The notes beneath the pieces were generated by a model. The model saw only the letters and a list, made by a program, of their open reading frames with translations, was not told the DNA's origin and ran no database searches. Position numbers and translations under genes: made by a program. A DNA stretch of 64,000 bases from Pedobacter cryophilus (GTDB lineage Bacteria > Bacteroidota > Bacteroidia > Sphingobacteriales > Sphingobacteriaceae), in assembly GCF_005116455.1 (NCBI RefSeq), contig NZ_SWBP01000001.1, forward strand, positions 248,001-312,000, in the 5' to 3' direction. Positions 34,973 through 43,531 of the stretch are shown piece after piece. How positions within the stretch are numbered: position 1 is the stretch's first letter; each line of letters opens with the position of its first letter.

Positions 34973-35785
34973 ATGAACTCAAATAAAATCACCATTATAG
35001 GAAGTGGAAACATTGGTTTATCACTTGCAAAAGGCTTGGTAAAAAGCGGACTTTATCCTGCCAGTGCCATCACCTTAACCAGAAGAAATATAAACTCTTT
35101 AGCAGAATATGCAGCACAAGGTTTCCAAACTTTTGATAATAATGCCCAAGCTGTTAAAAATGCAGATATCATTGTTTTAGCCGTTTTGCCGCAACAGGTA
35201 AACAAAGTTTTAGATGAAATTAAGCCTTCTATCAACCCAGAAAAGCAATTATTTACCTCTGTAGTTTCTGGCGTAACCTGTAATAATATCAAAGCAAAAT
35301 TATATGATAGCTTACAAGTGGTGCGGGTAATGCCAAATACTTCTATCGCTATTCAGCAATCTATGACTTGTTTTGCCACTGATAATGCATCGGCGGAAAG
35401 CCTAAAATTAGTGAAAGATATTTTTGATACCGTTGGCATGACCATCCAAATTGAGGAAGGATTAATGACATCAGCTACCGCTTTGTGTGCTTGCGGAATT
35501 GCTTTCTTTTTACGCTCTATCAGAGCGGCTTCGCAAGGTGGTGTAGAAGTTGGTTTTCATGCTCATGATGCTTTAATGATGGCGGCACAAACCGCAAAAG
35601 GTGCAGCAGATTTATTGTTGCAATTGGCTTCTCATCCAGAACATGAGATTGATAAGGTGACATCGCCAAAAGGCTGTACCATAGCCGGCTTAAATGAAAT
35701 GGAGCACAATGGTTTTAGTTCTGCAATGATTAAAGGGATTAAAACATCGGCTAAAATTGCAGGAGAATTGTACACCAAAGAGTAG
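34973..35785 (+). CDS. proC: pyrroline-5-carboxylate reductase
   Basis: 270 residues with N-terminal NAD(P)-binding ITIIGSGNIGLSLAKGL, a VVRVMPNTSIAIQQSMT substrate region and the C-terminal family region VTSPKGCTIAGLNEME. It reduces pyrroline-5-carboxylate to proline. Its placement in the arginine cluster is common in Bacteroidetes because both routes branch from glutamate semialdehyde/ornithine chemistry. The gene is preceded by a 238-bp gap almost filled by two repeat types and followed by argE after 18 bp. Confidence 0.92.
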   Translation: MNSNKITIIGSGNIGLSLAKGLVKSGLYPASAITLTRRNINSLAEYAAQGFQTFDNNAQAVKNADIIVLAVLPQQVNKVLDEIKPSINPEKQLFTSVVSGVTCNNIKAKLYDSLQVVRVMPNTSIAIQQSMTCFATDNASAESLKLVKDIFDTVGMTIQIEEGLMTSATALCACGIAFFLRSIRAASQGGVEVGFHAHDALMMAAQTAKGAADLLLQLASHPEHEIDKVTSPKGCTIAGLNEMEHNGFSSAMIKGIKTSAKIAGELYTKE

Positions 35786-35814
35786 CAAGATATAAGTATC
35801 AAGATGCAAGACAA
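35786..35814 (+). repeat. heptamer repeat covering the argE start
   Basis: Units AAGATAT, AAGTATC, AAGATGC, AAGACAA run in 7-nt register. The third unit supplies the ATG of argE and the next codons. Related in style to the heptamers before argG. Confidence 0.4.
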
Positions 35815-36871
35815 AAATACGCTATATGAAAATGCAGTTGAGCTTTTAAAAAACCTCATCTCCACCCCTTCTCTAAGTAAGGAAGAAGAGGGAACATTTA
35901 ACATTTTATGCAATTTTTTTAAGCAAAATGAGATTCCATGCCATACCAAAGGCTTTAACATTTGGGCTTATAACAAGCATTTCGATAGCAAAAAACCAAC
36001 AATTCTTTTAAACTCTCATCATGATACCGTAAAGCCAAACAAAAGCTATAGCCGAGATCCTTTTGCTCCTGATGAAGAAAATGGTAAATTATTTGGCTTA
36101 GGAAGTAATGATGCTGGCGGTTGTTTGGTTTCATTAATTGCTGCTTTTCTTCATTTTTATCCTCAAGAAAATCTTAAATATAATATAGCGGTAGCAACAA
36201 CCGCCGAGGAAGAAAACTCGGGGAAAGGCGGTATAGAATCTATCCTTCCTGATTTAGGGAAATTAGATTTCGCCCTAGTTGGCGAGCCTACTTTAATGGA
36301 TTTGGCTATTGCCGAGAAAGGCTTACTGGTTTTAGATTGCTTAGTAAAAGGAAAATCTGGTCATGCTGCCCGAAATGAAGGCGACAATGCCATTTACAAA
36401 GCGCTACAAGATATAGAATGGTTTCAAAATTATCAGTTTACTAAAGTTTCTGAAACTTTAGGCCCAATAAAAATGACGGTGACTATGATTAACGCTGGCA
36501 GTTTGCATAATGTAGTGCCAGACCAATGTTTGTTTACGGTAGATGTTAGGATAACTGATGCTTATAATAATGAAGATGTTTTAAAAATCATTCGATCTTT
36601 TGTGAGTTGTGAAGTAACGCCAAGGTCAGTAAGATTGAAGCCTTCCTCCATCCCAAAAGAGCATCCAATTGTACAAGCCGGATTAGCCTTGGGTAGAACA
36701 ACTTATGGCTCGCCAACCACCTCAGACCAAGCTTTATTAAATATTCCATCTTTAAAATGTGGCCCTGGAGATTCCGCTAGGTCGCATACAGCAGATGAAT
36801 TTATTTATTTAAAAGAAATTGAAGAAGGAATAGAAGGATATATTAAAATGATTGAGAGGGTGGTAATTTAG
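35804..36871 (+). CDS. argE: N-acylornithine/N-acylcitrulline deacylase (M20 peptidase family)
   Basis: 355 residues of the M20 zinc-peptidase fold: metal ligands in NSHHDTVKP (H72-H73-D74), GSNDAGG, catalytic Glu pair in TTAEEENSG, then GEPT and the dimerisation domain with SGHAARNEGDNAIYKA. It removes the acyl group late in the linear pathway; in the ArgF' route the physiological substrate is N-acylcitrulline, likely N-succinylcitrulline here. ATG 35804 lies within a heptamer repeat; no other start fits better. Confidence 0.88.
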   Translation: MQDKNTLYENAVELLKNLISTPSLSKEEEGTFNILCNFFKQNEIPCHTKGFNIWAYNKHFDSKKPTILLNSHHDTVKPNKSYSRDPFAPDEENGKLFGLGSNDAGGCLVSLIAAFLHFYPQENLKYNIAVATTAEEENSGKGGIESILPDLGKLDFALVGEPTLMDLAIAEKGLLVLDCLVKGKSGHAARNEGDNAIYKALQDIEWFQNYQFTKVSETLGPIKMTVTMINAGSLHNVVPDQCLFTVDVRITDAYNNEDVLKIIRSFVSCEVTPRSVRLKPSSIPKEHPIVQAGLALGRTTYGSPTTSDQALLNIPSLKCGPGDSARSHTADEFIYLKEIEEGIEGYIKMIERVVI

Positions 36872-36884
36872 GATTTGGGCAATT

Positions 36885-36903
36885 CCCTGATGAAAAATCA
36901 GGG
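36885..36903 (+). repeat. small hairpin repeat after argE
   Basis: CCCTGAT-gaaaa-ATCAGGG, followed by TCGGGCTTTGC. It is not followed by a U run, so it is probably a repeat fragment, not a terminator. Confidence 0.4.
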
Positions 36904-36953
36904 TCGGGCTTTGCAAAAAAACCTGTTCAAAACGAACAAATTATTCAAAATTC

Positions 36954-37046
36954 ATATGTCGATTCAATCGACATATAATTATAACGTGTCGATTTTTTTG
37001 ATTATTTTCGACATATCAATTCCTTATGTCGATTCAATCGACATAT
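36954..37046. repeat. upstream triad of palindromes flanking the Fic gene
   Basis: Two near-perfect 21-bp palindromes (TATGTCGATT, one base, AATCGACATA) at 36955-36975 and 37025-37045 bracket a looser one (TGTCGA ... TCGACA, T-rich centre) at 36987-37013. Centres are at 36965, 37000 and 37035, exactly 35 bp apart. The Fic start codon lies 17 bp after the third. The downstream triad at 38168-38260 has the same order and spacing. Confidence 0.95.
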
Positions 37047-37061
37047 ACAAAATCAAAAAAA

Positions 37062-38156
37062 ATGAAGAGTTTTGATAGAAATAAACCTTTTAATAGCATT
37101 GCAAATTTACCTCCAAAAGTAAATTTAGAAAGCGTAGAAATACTAAAAGCGAGTATTGAGGCGAACAAACTATTAGCAGAATTAAAAGGATATTGCCAAA
37201 CACTTCCAAATCCAAATTTATTGCTAAACACCATTGTGCTGCAAGAAAGTAAGGAATCTAGCGCTATAGAAAACATTGTTACCACACAAGATGAGCTTTA
37301 TCAAGAAACGTTAAGAATATCTGAAAACATAAAAAATGCATCTGCTAAAGAAGTAATTCAATACCGCGAGGCCATGTATTGGGGTTTACATGAAATGCAA
37401 AAGAACGGGTTAATCACCACCAATTTGTTAGTTGGCATTATGCAGCGATTAAGAAATACTAATGAAAACATCAGAAACACACCCGGAACAAAATTAGCAA
37501 ACCCAAGCAATCAACAAATTGTATATACTCCGCCTGAGGGAGAAAACATCATTAGAGAAAAGCTAAAAGAACTAGAACAATTTATGAATGATGATGAATT
37601 TTCTGGTTTAGATGGCTTAGTAAAAATGGCGCTCATACATTATCAATTTGAAGCTATACATCCTTTTTCTGATGGAAATGGCAGAACCGGAAGAATCTTA
37701 AATGTTTTATACCTCATTAATCAAAATTTAATTGGCTTACCAGTTTTATACTTAAGCTATTACATTATCCAAAATAAATCTGATTATTATAGATTATTAA
37801 GAGAAGTTACAGAAAAAGGTAATTGGGCAGAGTGGGTACTTTTTATTGTAAAAGGCGTAGGTGAAACAGCAGCATTAACCTTACAAAAAATCAACGCAAT
37901 CTTACAACTAAAAGCAAATTCTGAAGAGAAGATAAGAGCGGCGTTAAAGGCCTCCTACTCTAGAGAATTATGTGATTTATTGTATAGTTATCCTTATATC
38001 AAAATAAAAATTTTAGAAGAGAATAATATTGCAAAAAGGCAAACAGCTTCAGAATATCTTAAAAAATTATCAAAAGCTGGCTTGTTAGAGGCGGTTAAAA
38101 TTGGGCAAGAAATGTATTACATCAATAAAGGATTGATGGAAATTTTAGTGAAATAA
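37062..38156 (+). CDS. Fic family protein (class II, self-inhibited AMP-transferase type) with C-terminal winged helix
   Basis: 364 residues from ATG 37062. N-terminal Fic_N region; inhibitory motif S66-S-A-I-E70-N71, which in class II Fic proteins places Glu against the ATP site; intact catalytic H200-PFSDGNGRTGR; C-terminal part (about 290-364) reads like a winged helix (NIAKRQTASEYLKKLSKAGLL). Such proteins transfer AMP to target hydroxyls. The ATG at 37026 falls inside a palindrome and is rejected. It sits alone between argE and argH, flanked by matching palindrome triads, which suggests a self-contained cassette. Targets unknown; DNA binding of its C-terminus to the palindromes is a hypothesis. 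Confidence 0.9.
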   Translation: MKSFDRNKPFNSIANLPPKVNLESVEILKASIEANKLLAELKGYCQTLPNPNLLLNTIVLQESKESSAIENIVTTQDELYQETLRISENIKNASAKEVIQYREAMYWGLHEMQKNGLITTNLLVGIMQRLRNTNENIRNTPGTKLANPSNQQIVYTPPEGENIIREKLKELEQFMNDDEFSGLDGLVKMALIHYQFEAIHPFSDGNGRTGRILNVLYLINQNLIGLPVLYLSYYIIQNKSDYYRLLREVTEKGNWAEWVLFIVKGVGETAALTLQKINAILQLKANSEEKIRAALKASYSRELCDLLYSYPYIKIKILEENNIAKRQTASEYLKKLSKAGLLEAVKIGQEMYYINKGLMEILVK

Positions 38157-38167
38157 TTAAAAAGCAT

Positions 38168-38260
38168 ATATGTCGATTGAATCGACATATCTAAAACATA
38201 TGTCGATTTTTTTTAATTTTTTCGACATACAAAATTCTTATGTCGATTCAATCGACATAC
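38168..38260. repeat. downstream triad of palindromes flanking the Fic gene
   Basis: Palindromes at 38169-38189, 38199-38229 (T-rich centre) and 38239-38259 share the TATGTCGA...TCGACATA arms. Centres at 38179, 38214 and 38249 are exactly 35 bp apart, repeating the upstream triad in the same order. The triad starts 12 bp after the Fic stop and ends 32 bp before the argH ATG, so it could also influence argH. Confidence 0.95.
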
Positions 38261-38291
38261 ATATTTATATTTAAAACAATAGTAAATCAAA

Positions 38292-39623
38292 ATGAAACTT
38301 TGGCAAAAAGAAACATCAACTAACAATTTGGTAGAACAATTTACTGTTGGACAGGATAGAGAAATGGATTTACATTTAGCCGCATTTGATGTATTAGGTT
38401 CATTAGCTCATACTCAAATGCTAGAAAGCATTGGATTAATGAGTGCTGATGATTTAGTTCAAATACAAAAAGAGCTTAAAAATATTTACCAAAGTATTCA
38501 AAAAGGAGAATTTGTAATTGAGGAAGGTGTAGAAGATGTACACTCTCAAGTAGAAATGCTTTTGACTAAGAAACTAGGCGAAGCCGGAAAAAAAATACAT
38601 AGTGGCCGTTCTCGTAACGACCAGGTTTTGGTGGACTTAAAACTTTTTTTTAGAAGTCAGATTGCAGAAATGGTGACTTCTGTAAACGAATTATTTGAAC
38701 TGCTCATTCAACTTGCTGAAACTCATAAAGGCAAATTAATGCCTGGCTATACGCATTTGCAAATTGCTATGCCATCATCTTTTGGTTTATGGTTTGGCGC
38801 TTACGCCGAAAGCCTAATTGATGATTTAGAGTTGATGTTGGCCGCTTATAAAATTTGCAATAAAAACCCTTTAGGTTCTGCTGCAGGATATGGTTCTTCG
38901 TTTCCGCTAAACAGAACCATGACAACTCAATTATTAGGTTTCGAATACCTGAATTACAACGTAGTTTATGCGCAGATGGGACGTGGAAAAACCGAAAGAA
39001 TATTAGCTCAGGCAATGTCATCCATCGCGGCAACGCTCAATAAAATGGCGATGGATGCCTGTTTATTTATGAATCAGAATTTTGGTTTTATTTCTTTTCC
39101 TGATGAATTAACTACTGGTAGTAGCATTATGCCACATAAGAAAAACCCTGATGTTTGGGAACTAATTAGAGGCAGAAGCAATCAATTACAAGCTTTACCA
39201 AACCAAATCATGATGTTGACTACTAATCTACCATCAGGCTATCACAGAGATATGCAATTACAAAAGGAAACGCTTTTTCCTGCTTTCCAAAGTTTAATGG
39301 CTTGTTTGGATATGTCTAAATTGATGTTGCAAAACATCAAAATTAAAGACAATATTTTAGACGATCCTAAATATCAATACCTTTTTTCAGTAGAAGAAGT
39401 CAATAACTTAGTCTTAGCCGGAACACCTTTCAGAGAAGCGTATAAAAAAGTAGGTGCGGATATTGAAGCTGGAAATTTTGGTGGTAAATATGAAATTAAC
39501 CATACTCATGAAGGTAGCATTGGCAATTTGAATTTGCCTGAAGTGAAGGAAATGATGGAGAAAATTTTGGGTGAGTTTGAATTTGAGAAAGTGGAGAGGG
39601 CGATTAAAAAATTGGTCTCTTAA
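38292..39623 (+). CDS. argH: argininosuccinate lyase
   Basis: 443 residues of the fumarase/aspartase superfamily with the signature GSSIMPHKKNPD near residues 275-287 and the N-terminal HSGRSRNDQV substrate loop. It splits argininosuccinate into arginine and fumarate, completing the pathway. It is the last gene of the cluster, separated from argE by the Fic cassette, and followed by a good terminator at 39675-39703. Confidence 0.95.
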   Translation: MKLWQKETSTNNLVEQFTVGQDREMDLHLAAFDVLGSLAHTQMLESIGLMSADDLVQIQKELKNIYQSIQKGEFVIEEGVEDVHSQVEMLLTKKLGEAGKKIHSGRSRNDQVLVDLKLFFRSQIAEMVTSVNELFELLIQLAETHKGKLMPGYTHLQIAMPSSFGLWFGAYAESLIDDLELMLAAYKICNKNPLGSAAGYGSSFPLNRTMTTQLLGFEYLNYNVVYAQMGRGKTERILAQAMSSIAATLNKMAMDACLFMNQNFGFISFPDELTTGSSIMPHKKNPDVWELIRGRSNQLQALPNQIMMLTTNLPSGYHRDMQLQKETLFPAFQSLMACLDMSKLMLQNIKIKDNILDDPKYQYLFSVEEVNNLVLAGTPFREAYKKVGADIEAGNFGGKYEINHTHEGSIGNLNLPEVKEMMEKILGEFEFEKVERAIKKLVS

Positions 39624-39674
39624 ATCTATATCAACAAAAAACAGCAAGGCTTACTTCAAAAAAAGCTTAAAAAC

Positions 39675-39703
39675 AATTGAATTTTATACTTAAAAATTCA
39701 ATT
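39675..39703 (+). terminator. terminator of the arginine operon
   Basis: AATTGAATTTT and AAAATTCAATT form a perfect 11-bp stem around a 7-nt loop, followed by a T run. Confidence 0.8.
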
Positions 39704-39725
39704 TTTTTGAGCCCTCAATAGATTT

Positions 39726-40907
39726 TTAAGCGTTTTGAAAAAGTTGAAAAATAGTTTCATAACCCATCCAAGCCATAAAAATCACTACTAAACCACCCAA
39801 AATACTCAGCCATAAAGGATGCTTATACGTATTTACAATTTTTGTTTTATAGGCCGCGATGAGCATCACACCAAGTGAAACAGGTAATATCATCCCATTT
39901 AAAGCGCCAACATAAATTAATGTTTTTATAGGTTTCCCGATAGATAAAAATAAACCCGTAGAGATTAAAATGAACAAGATGGTTATTGGTCTATCCCATT
40001 TTACAATTAGCGGATGAAACGATTTAATAAATGAAACTGAAGTATAAGCAGAACCAACCACAGAGGTAATTGCAGCCGACCACATTACTAAGCCAAACAA
40101 TTTATAGCCTATTTCTCCGCTTGCTATTCTGAAAATTGATGCTGGTGGATTTGCAGGATCTAAATGAAAGCCTTTATAAACTACGCCAAAAGCGGCTAAG
40201 AAAAGTAAAATCCGCATTAATGATGCAATACCTATGGCAGTAACTGCACCTTGGTTTACATGTTTTAAATTAGCTTGTCCAGTTATGCCAGCTTCAAGTA
40301 GGCGATGCGCACCCGCAAAAGTGATATAACCACCAACAGTTCCACCAACTATCGTTAATACAGCGGGAAAACTAAACTGCAAAGGAACAAAAGTACGGAG
40401 TACTGCTTCCTGGATTGGTGGACTACTAGAATAAGCAATGTAACAAGTTAAGGTGATCATCACTAAACCCAATAATTTTGTCACCCAATCCATTAATGCC
40501 CCAGCTTCTTTATAAATAAAAATAGCTATTGCTAGTATAGCACTTATTAAACAGCCTTGCCAAATACTTATCCCAAATAAAACATTTAGGCCTAAACCTG
40601 CTCCAGCTACATTTCCAATATTGAAAGCTAAACCGCCTAAGAAGACTAAAAATGATAAAAAATAACCTAAACCAGGGAGAACAAGGTTAGCGATTTCTTG
40701 AGCTGGTTGATTAGAAACAGCAATAACTCGCCAAATATTTAATTGAGCAATGGCATCTAAAAAAACTGAAATTAAGATCACAAAACCGAAACTCGCCCCC
40801 AATTGCTCGGTAAATACCGCTGTTTGTGTTAAAAAACCTGGTCCAATGGCTGAAGTAGCCATTAAAAATGCTGCTCCAACTAAAATACTTCTGGTAGACT
40901 TTTTCAT
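39726..40907 (-). CDS. Nramp-like transporter without metal motifs, linked to 5-oxoprolinase genes
   Basis: 393 residues with about eleven membrane segments and overall Nramp character ([19 protein letters not shown]). The hallmark metal ligands are absent: the TM1 DPGN is replaced by TEQ-type sequence after GPGF, and the TM6 MPH reads TFAGAH. It is the counterpart of Bacillus YcsG, which also sits beside the oxoprolinase genes. The start overlaps pxpA by 4 bp (ATGA), so it is co-translated. Uptake of 5-oxoproline or a related compound is a reasonable inference; manganese transport is unlikely. Confidence 0.8.
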   Translation of the reverse strand: MKKSTRSILVGAAFLMATSAIGPGFLTQTAVFTEQLGASFGFVILISVFLDAIAQLNIWRVIAVSNQPAQEIANLVLPGLGYFLSFLVFLGGLAFNIGNVAGAGLGLNVLFGISIWQGCLISAILAIAIFIYKEAGALMDWVTKLLGLVMITLTCYIAYSSSPPIQEAVLRTFVPLQFSFPAVLTIVGGTVGGYITFAGAHRLLEAGITGQANLKHVNQGAVTAIGIASLMRILLFLAAFGVVYKGFHLDPANPPASIFRIASGEIGYKLFGLVMWSAAITSVVGSAYTSVSFIKSFHPLIVKWDRPITILFILISTGLFLSIGKPIKTLIYVGALNGMILPVSLGVMLIAAYKTKIVNTYKHPLWLSILGGLVVIFMAWMGYETIFQLFQNA

Positions 40908-41668
40908 GAACGAGTTGGCGATTTGATACTGATTCCTTCTCTTATTAATGTCTCTTTAATTGTTTTTGCAAACTCAACGGCATGTAAACCATCACCATGA
41001 ATACACAATGTATCTGCTTTTATTGAGATAATTTTTTTATTCACAGTTTCTACTTGTTGATGATTCACCATTCTTAAAACTTGTCTTAGAGATTCCTTTT
41101 CATCAGTAATTAAAGCATTACTTTGAGAGCGAGGAGTAAGTGAACCATCATCCTGATAAGTACGATCAGCAAAAACTTCTGAAGCCGTTATTAATCCGAT
41201 TTTTTGAGCAGCGGTAATCATCTCACTTCCTGCCAAAGCAAATAATATTAAAGATGGATCAAAATCATGAATAGCACTTACTATAGCTTTCGCTAAATTC
41301 TCATCTTTAGCTGCCATATTATATAAAGCACCATGTGGTTTTACATGATTAAGCTTTCCTTGTGCCGCCTTTACAAAAGCATAAAGGGCTCCAATTTGGT
41401 ATAAGGTAAGCTGATAAGCTTCTTTGGCTGAAATTTTAATTTCACGTCGACCAAAACCTTGAAGATCTTGCAAACCAGGATGCGCACCAATAGACACGCC
41501 TTTTCTGATAGCCATGTTTACGGTGTTTTGCATTACTTGTGGATCACCTGCATGAAAACCACAAGCAATACTCGCAGAAGAAATATAATCGAATAAAATT
41601 TCATCATTTGGCATTGGATAATTCCCAAATGCTTCCCCCATATCACAGTTAATATCTATAGTTGCCAT
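40904..41668 (-). CDS. pxpA: 5-oxoprolinase subunit PxpA (LamB/YcsF family)
   Basis: 254 residues with the family start [47 protein letters not shown] and [14 protein letters not shown]. With PxpB and PxpC it forms the ATP-dependent prokaryotic 5-oxoprolinase converting 5-oxoproline to glutamate. Third gene of the operon, 9 bp after pxpC. Confidence 0.95.
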   Translation of the reverse strand: MATIDINCDMGEAFGNYPMPNDEILFDYISSASIACGFHAGDPQVMQNTVNMAIRKGVSIGAHPGLQDLQGFGRREIKISAKEAYQLTLYQIGALYAFVKAAQGKLNHVKPHGALYNMAAKDENLAKAIVSAIHDFDPSLILFALAGSEMITAAQKIGLITASEVFADRTYQDDGSLTPRSQSNALITDEKESLRQVLRMVNHQQVETVNKKIISIKADTLCIHGDGLHAVEFAKTIKETLIREGISIKSPTRS

Positions 41669-41677
41669 GGTACTTAA

Positions 41678-42682
41678 TTAAATAATATTGAATTTAAATT
41701 GGATAGCATGATTCAATTTTCGCAAATCCTTTTCTTGATTAAGATACAGAATTTCAGCTTGTTCCATACTTATTGGCTCAAAATTCAAAAGATCTCCTGG
41801 TTTTAACTGAGCACATAAAGGCATATCAACTTCTGCTACTTTAGCTATTCTTGGATAGCCCCCAGTTGTTTGGCAATCAGCCATTAATAAAATAAGAGCC
41901 CCGCTACCAGTTACCTGGATAATTCCTGGAGCGACAGCTGTTGAAAGCAACTCTTGTTGATGGCTGTTTTTTCTATTCAAAACCGGCCCATCTAAATGAT
42001 AACCCATTCTATTACAATTAGCTGTTAGTTGATACGGCTTTGTTAAAAAATCAGCAATTGCAGATTCATCAAACCACTCAAACTCTCTTCCTAAAATAAC
42101 CCTTATTGTATTGGCTGTATTTGTTAAGAACTGCTTTGGCGGAACACTCCACATGGTGTAATTTATCTTCTCTCCTTGTAATTGAGCTAAAATTATTTGG
42201 CTTGTTAAAGAAAGTTGCTCATTACTACTTGGCACATCATTTTCTTGGAGCTGTCTTCCTTCAAATCCACCAAAAGAGGCAGTAAGAAAAGTACTTTTAC
42301 TACCTAAAACTTCCGGCACATTCCATCCCCCAGCTACTGCGAGATATGAATGACTTCCTTGTGTGTTATTTTCAATAAAAACTTGCGTTCCTTTGGGGAT
42401 AAATACCGGTCTGTTTAATGGAATTTTAATTTCATTAGCCTTAAAAAAAGCACCTAATCCTACTAATGCTATTAAGCAATCTGTTTCTGTTGTAAAAAGG
42501 ATGCCTCCGTAAGTAAATTCAATCACAGCATCGTTATCGGCATTTCCAAGTAATTTATTAGCTATACCAGATAACAATTGATCTAAAGCCCCAGAAATAG
42601 GAACTGCTTGAGCAAGAAATTTTATTCTCCCTGCATCCTGTATGGTGCTTAATAAGCCTGGTTTTTTAATCCTTATCCTCAT
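41678..42682 (-). CDS. pxpC: 5-oxoprolinase subunit PxpC (biotin-dependent carboxyltransferase-like)
   Basis: 334 residues matching the KipA/allophanate hydrolase subunit 2 fold: LSTIQDAGR, PISGALDQ, SYLAVAGGWNVPEVLGSKST and SGALILLMADCQTTGGYPRIA. Partner of PxpB in ATP-dependent ring opening. It overlaps pxpB by 17 bp, indicating coupling. Confidence 0.93.
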   Translation of the reverse strand: MRIRIKKPGLLSTIQDAGRIKFLAQAVPISGALDQLLSGIANKLLGNADNDAVIEFTYGGILFTTETDCLIALVGLGAFFKANEIKIPLNRPVFIPKGTQVFIENNTQGSHSYLAVAGGWNVPEVLGSKSTFLTASFGGFEGRQLQENDVPSSNEQLSLTSQIILAQLQGEKINYTMWSVPPKQFLTNTANTIRVILGREFEWFDESAIADFLTKPYQLTANCNRMGYHLDGPVLNRKNSHQQELLSTAVAPGIIQVTGSGALILLMADCQTTGGYPRIAKVAEVDMPLCAQLKPGDLLNFEPISMEQAEILYLNQEKDLRKLNHAIQFKFNII

Positions 42683-43397
42683 GATAAGATTGAAAATTTG
42701 CTAAACTAATTGGATTAAATTTCACACTATCGCCAGCTTTTAATAAAGAAGGTTGTTCTCTATTTACATCAAATAATGTTAAGGGTGTTTTACCAATAAT
42801 TTGCCATCCACCTGGAGTTTCTAAAGGATATATCCCTGTTTGCTGTCCAGCTATCCCAACAGAACCAGCTGGTATAAATTTACGTGGCGTTAACTTTCTT
42901 GGACTAGCCAAAAGCTCAGGCATTCCTCCCAAATAAGCAAAACCAGGCACAAAGCCAATCATAAAAACAGTATAAATTGCTGAACTATGTAATTTAATAA
43001 TTTTTTCTTTAGGTACCTGATGCAAGATAGACAACTCATCTAAATCTAATCCAAATTGTTCATCATAACATACCGGAATATTGATGATATCCTTAGGTTT
43101 CTCAATAGAATTATCATTTGTTTGAGCCATTTGAGACAAATAGTTAGAGACTTTATCAAAACAAAATTTCCCACTTAAATTTTTATCACTAATAACTTTT
43201 ACAGGGTTATAAAACAAAGTTAAAGTTGTGTATGCTGGCACTGTACAGTCTAACCCAATAAAAGGATTTTCTAGAATAAGCCGATTCAAATTGCTTATTC
43301 TTTTCATTATCTCTGCCTCTATCTTTTGCCCAAACTCTATTGAAACCGCTTTTTCGCTGATAGGATAAATAAGAAATTTTGTGTGATTATGGGCCAT
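42666..43397 (-). CDS. pxpB: 5-oxoprolinase subunit PxpB (KipI family)
   Basis: 243 residues with the allophanate hydrolase subunit 1 hallmarks: VPVCYDEQFGLDLDEL-like stretch (INIPVCYDEQFGLDL), FMIGFVPGFAYLGGMP, PRKLTPRKFIPAGSVGIAGQQTGIYPLETPGGW. First gene of the pxpB-pxpC-pxpA-transporter operon. Confidence 0.94.
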   Translation of the reverse strand: MAHNHTKFLIYPISEKAVSIEFGQKIEAEIMKRISNLNRLILENPFIGLDCTVPAYTTLTLFYNPVKVISDKNLSGKFCFDKVSNYLSQMAQTNDNSIEKPKDIINIPVCYDEQFGLDLDELSILHQVPKEKIIKLHSSAIYTVFMIGFVPGFAYLGGMPELLASPRKLTPRKFIPAGSVGIAGQQTGIYPLETPGGWQIIGKTPLTLFDVNREQPSLLKAGDSVKFNPISLANFQSYHEDKD

Positions 43398-43434
43398 AAT
43401 TTGATTGAAATATACTTAATTTTCTACCCAATAA

Positions 43435-43461
43435 AAAAGCCCCTGAATTTCAGAGGCTTTT
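43435..43461 (-). terminator. terminator of the giant surface protein gene
   Basis: 12-bp stem (with one G-U on the minus transcript) around a 3-nt loop, T run on the minus strand. It lies about 70 bp after the stop at 43532, with the tRNA fragment in between. Confidence 0.75.
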
Positions 43462-43469
43462 GTGTTTCA

Positions 43470-43504
43470 GACGAGAATCGAACTCCTATCTAAAGTTTAG
43501 GAAA
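43470..43504 (-). repeat. tRNA-Arg(CCT) partial duplicate, candidate attachment site
   Basis: 35 bp match 34/35 with 52311-52345, i.e. from the anticodon loop through the variable and T-arm region of the tRNA-Arg gene, in the same orientation. The 5' half and acceptor stem are absent, so it is not a working tRNA. Confidence 0.85.
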
Positions 43505-43531
43505 ATCTAGCTATTTCGGAATAATTTTAGC

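Noticed and set aside
36875-37075. 66-codon ORF between argE and Fic
   Set aside because: It runs through the palindrome triad and hairpin repeat and has no recognisable protein character.
36954-38260. CRISPR array
   Set aside because: Only three palindromes per side with constant short linkers, no variable spacers and no cas genes.
39726-40907. Manganese transporter MntH
   Set aside because: The DPGN and MPH metal-binding motifs are missing and the gene is coupled to oxoprolinase genes.
43470-43504. Second functional tRNA gene
   Set aside because: Only the anticodon loop to T-arm part is present; the acceptor stem and D-arm are absent.
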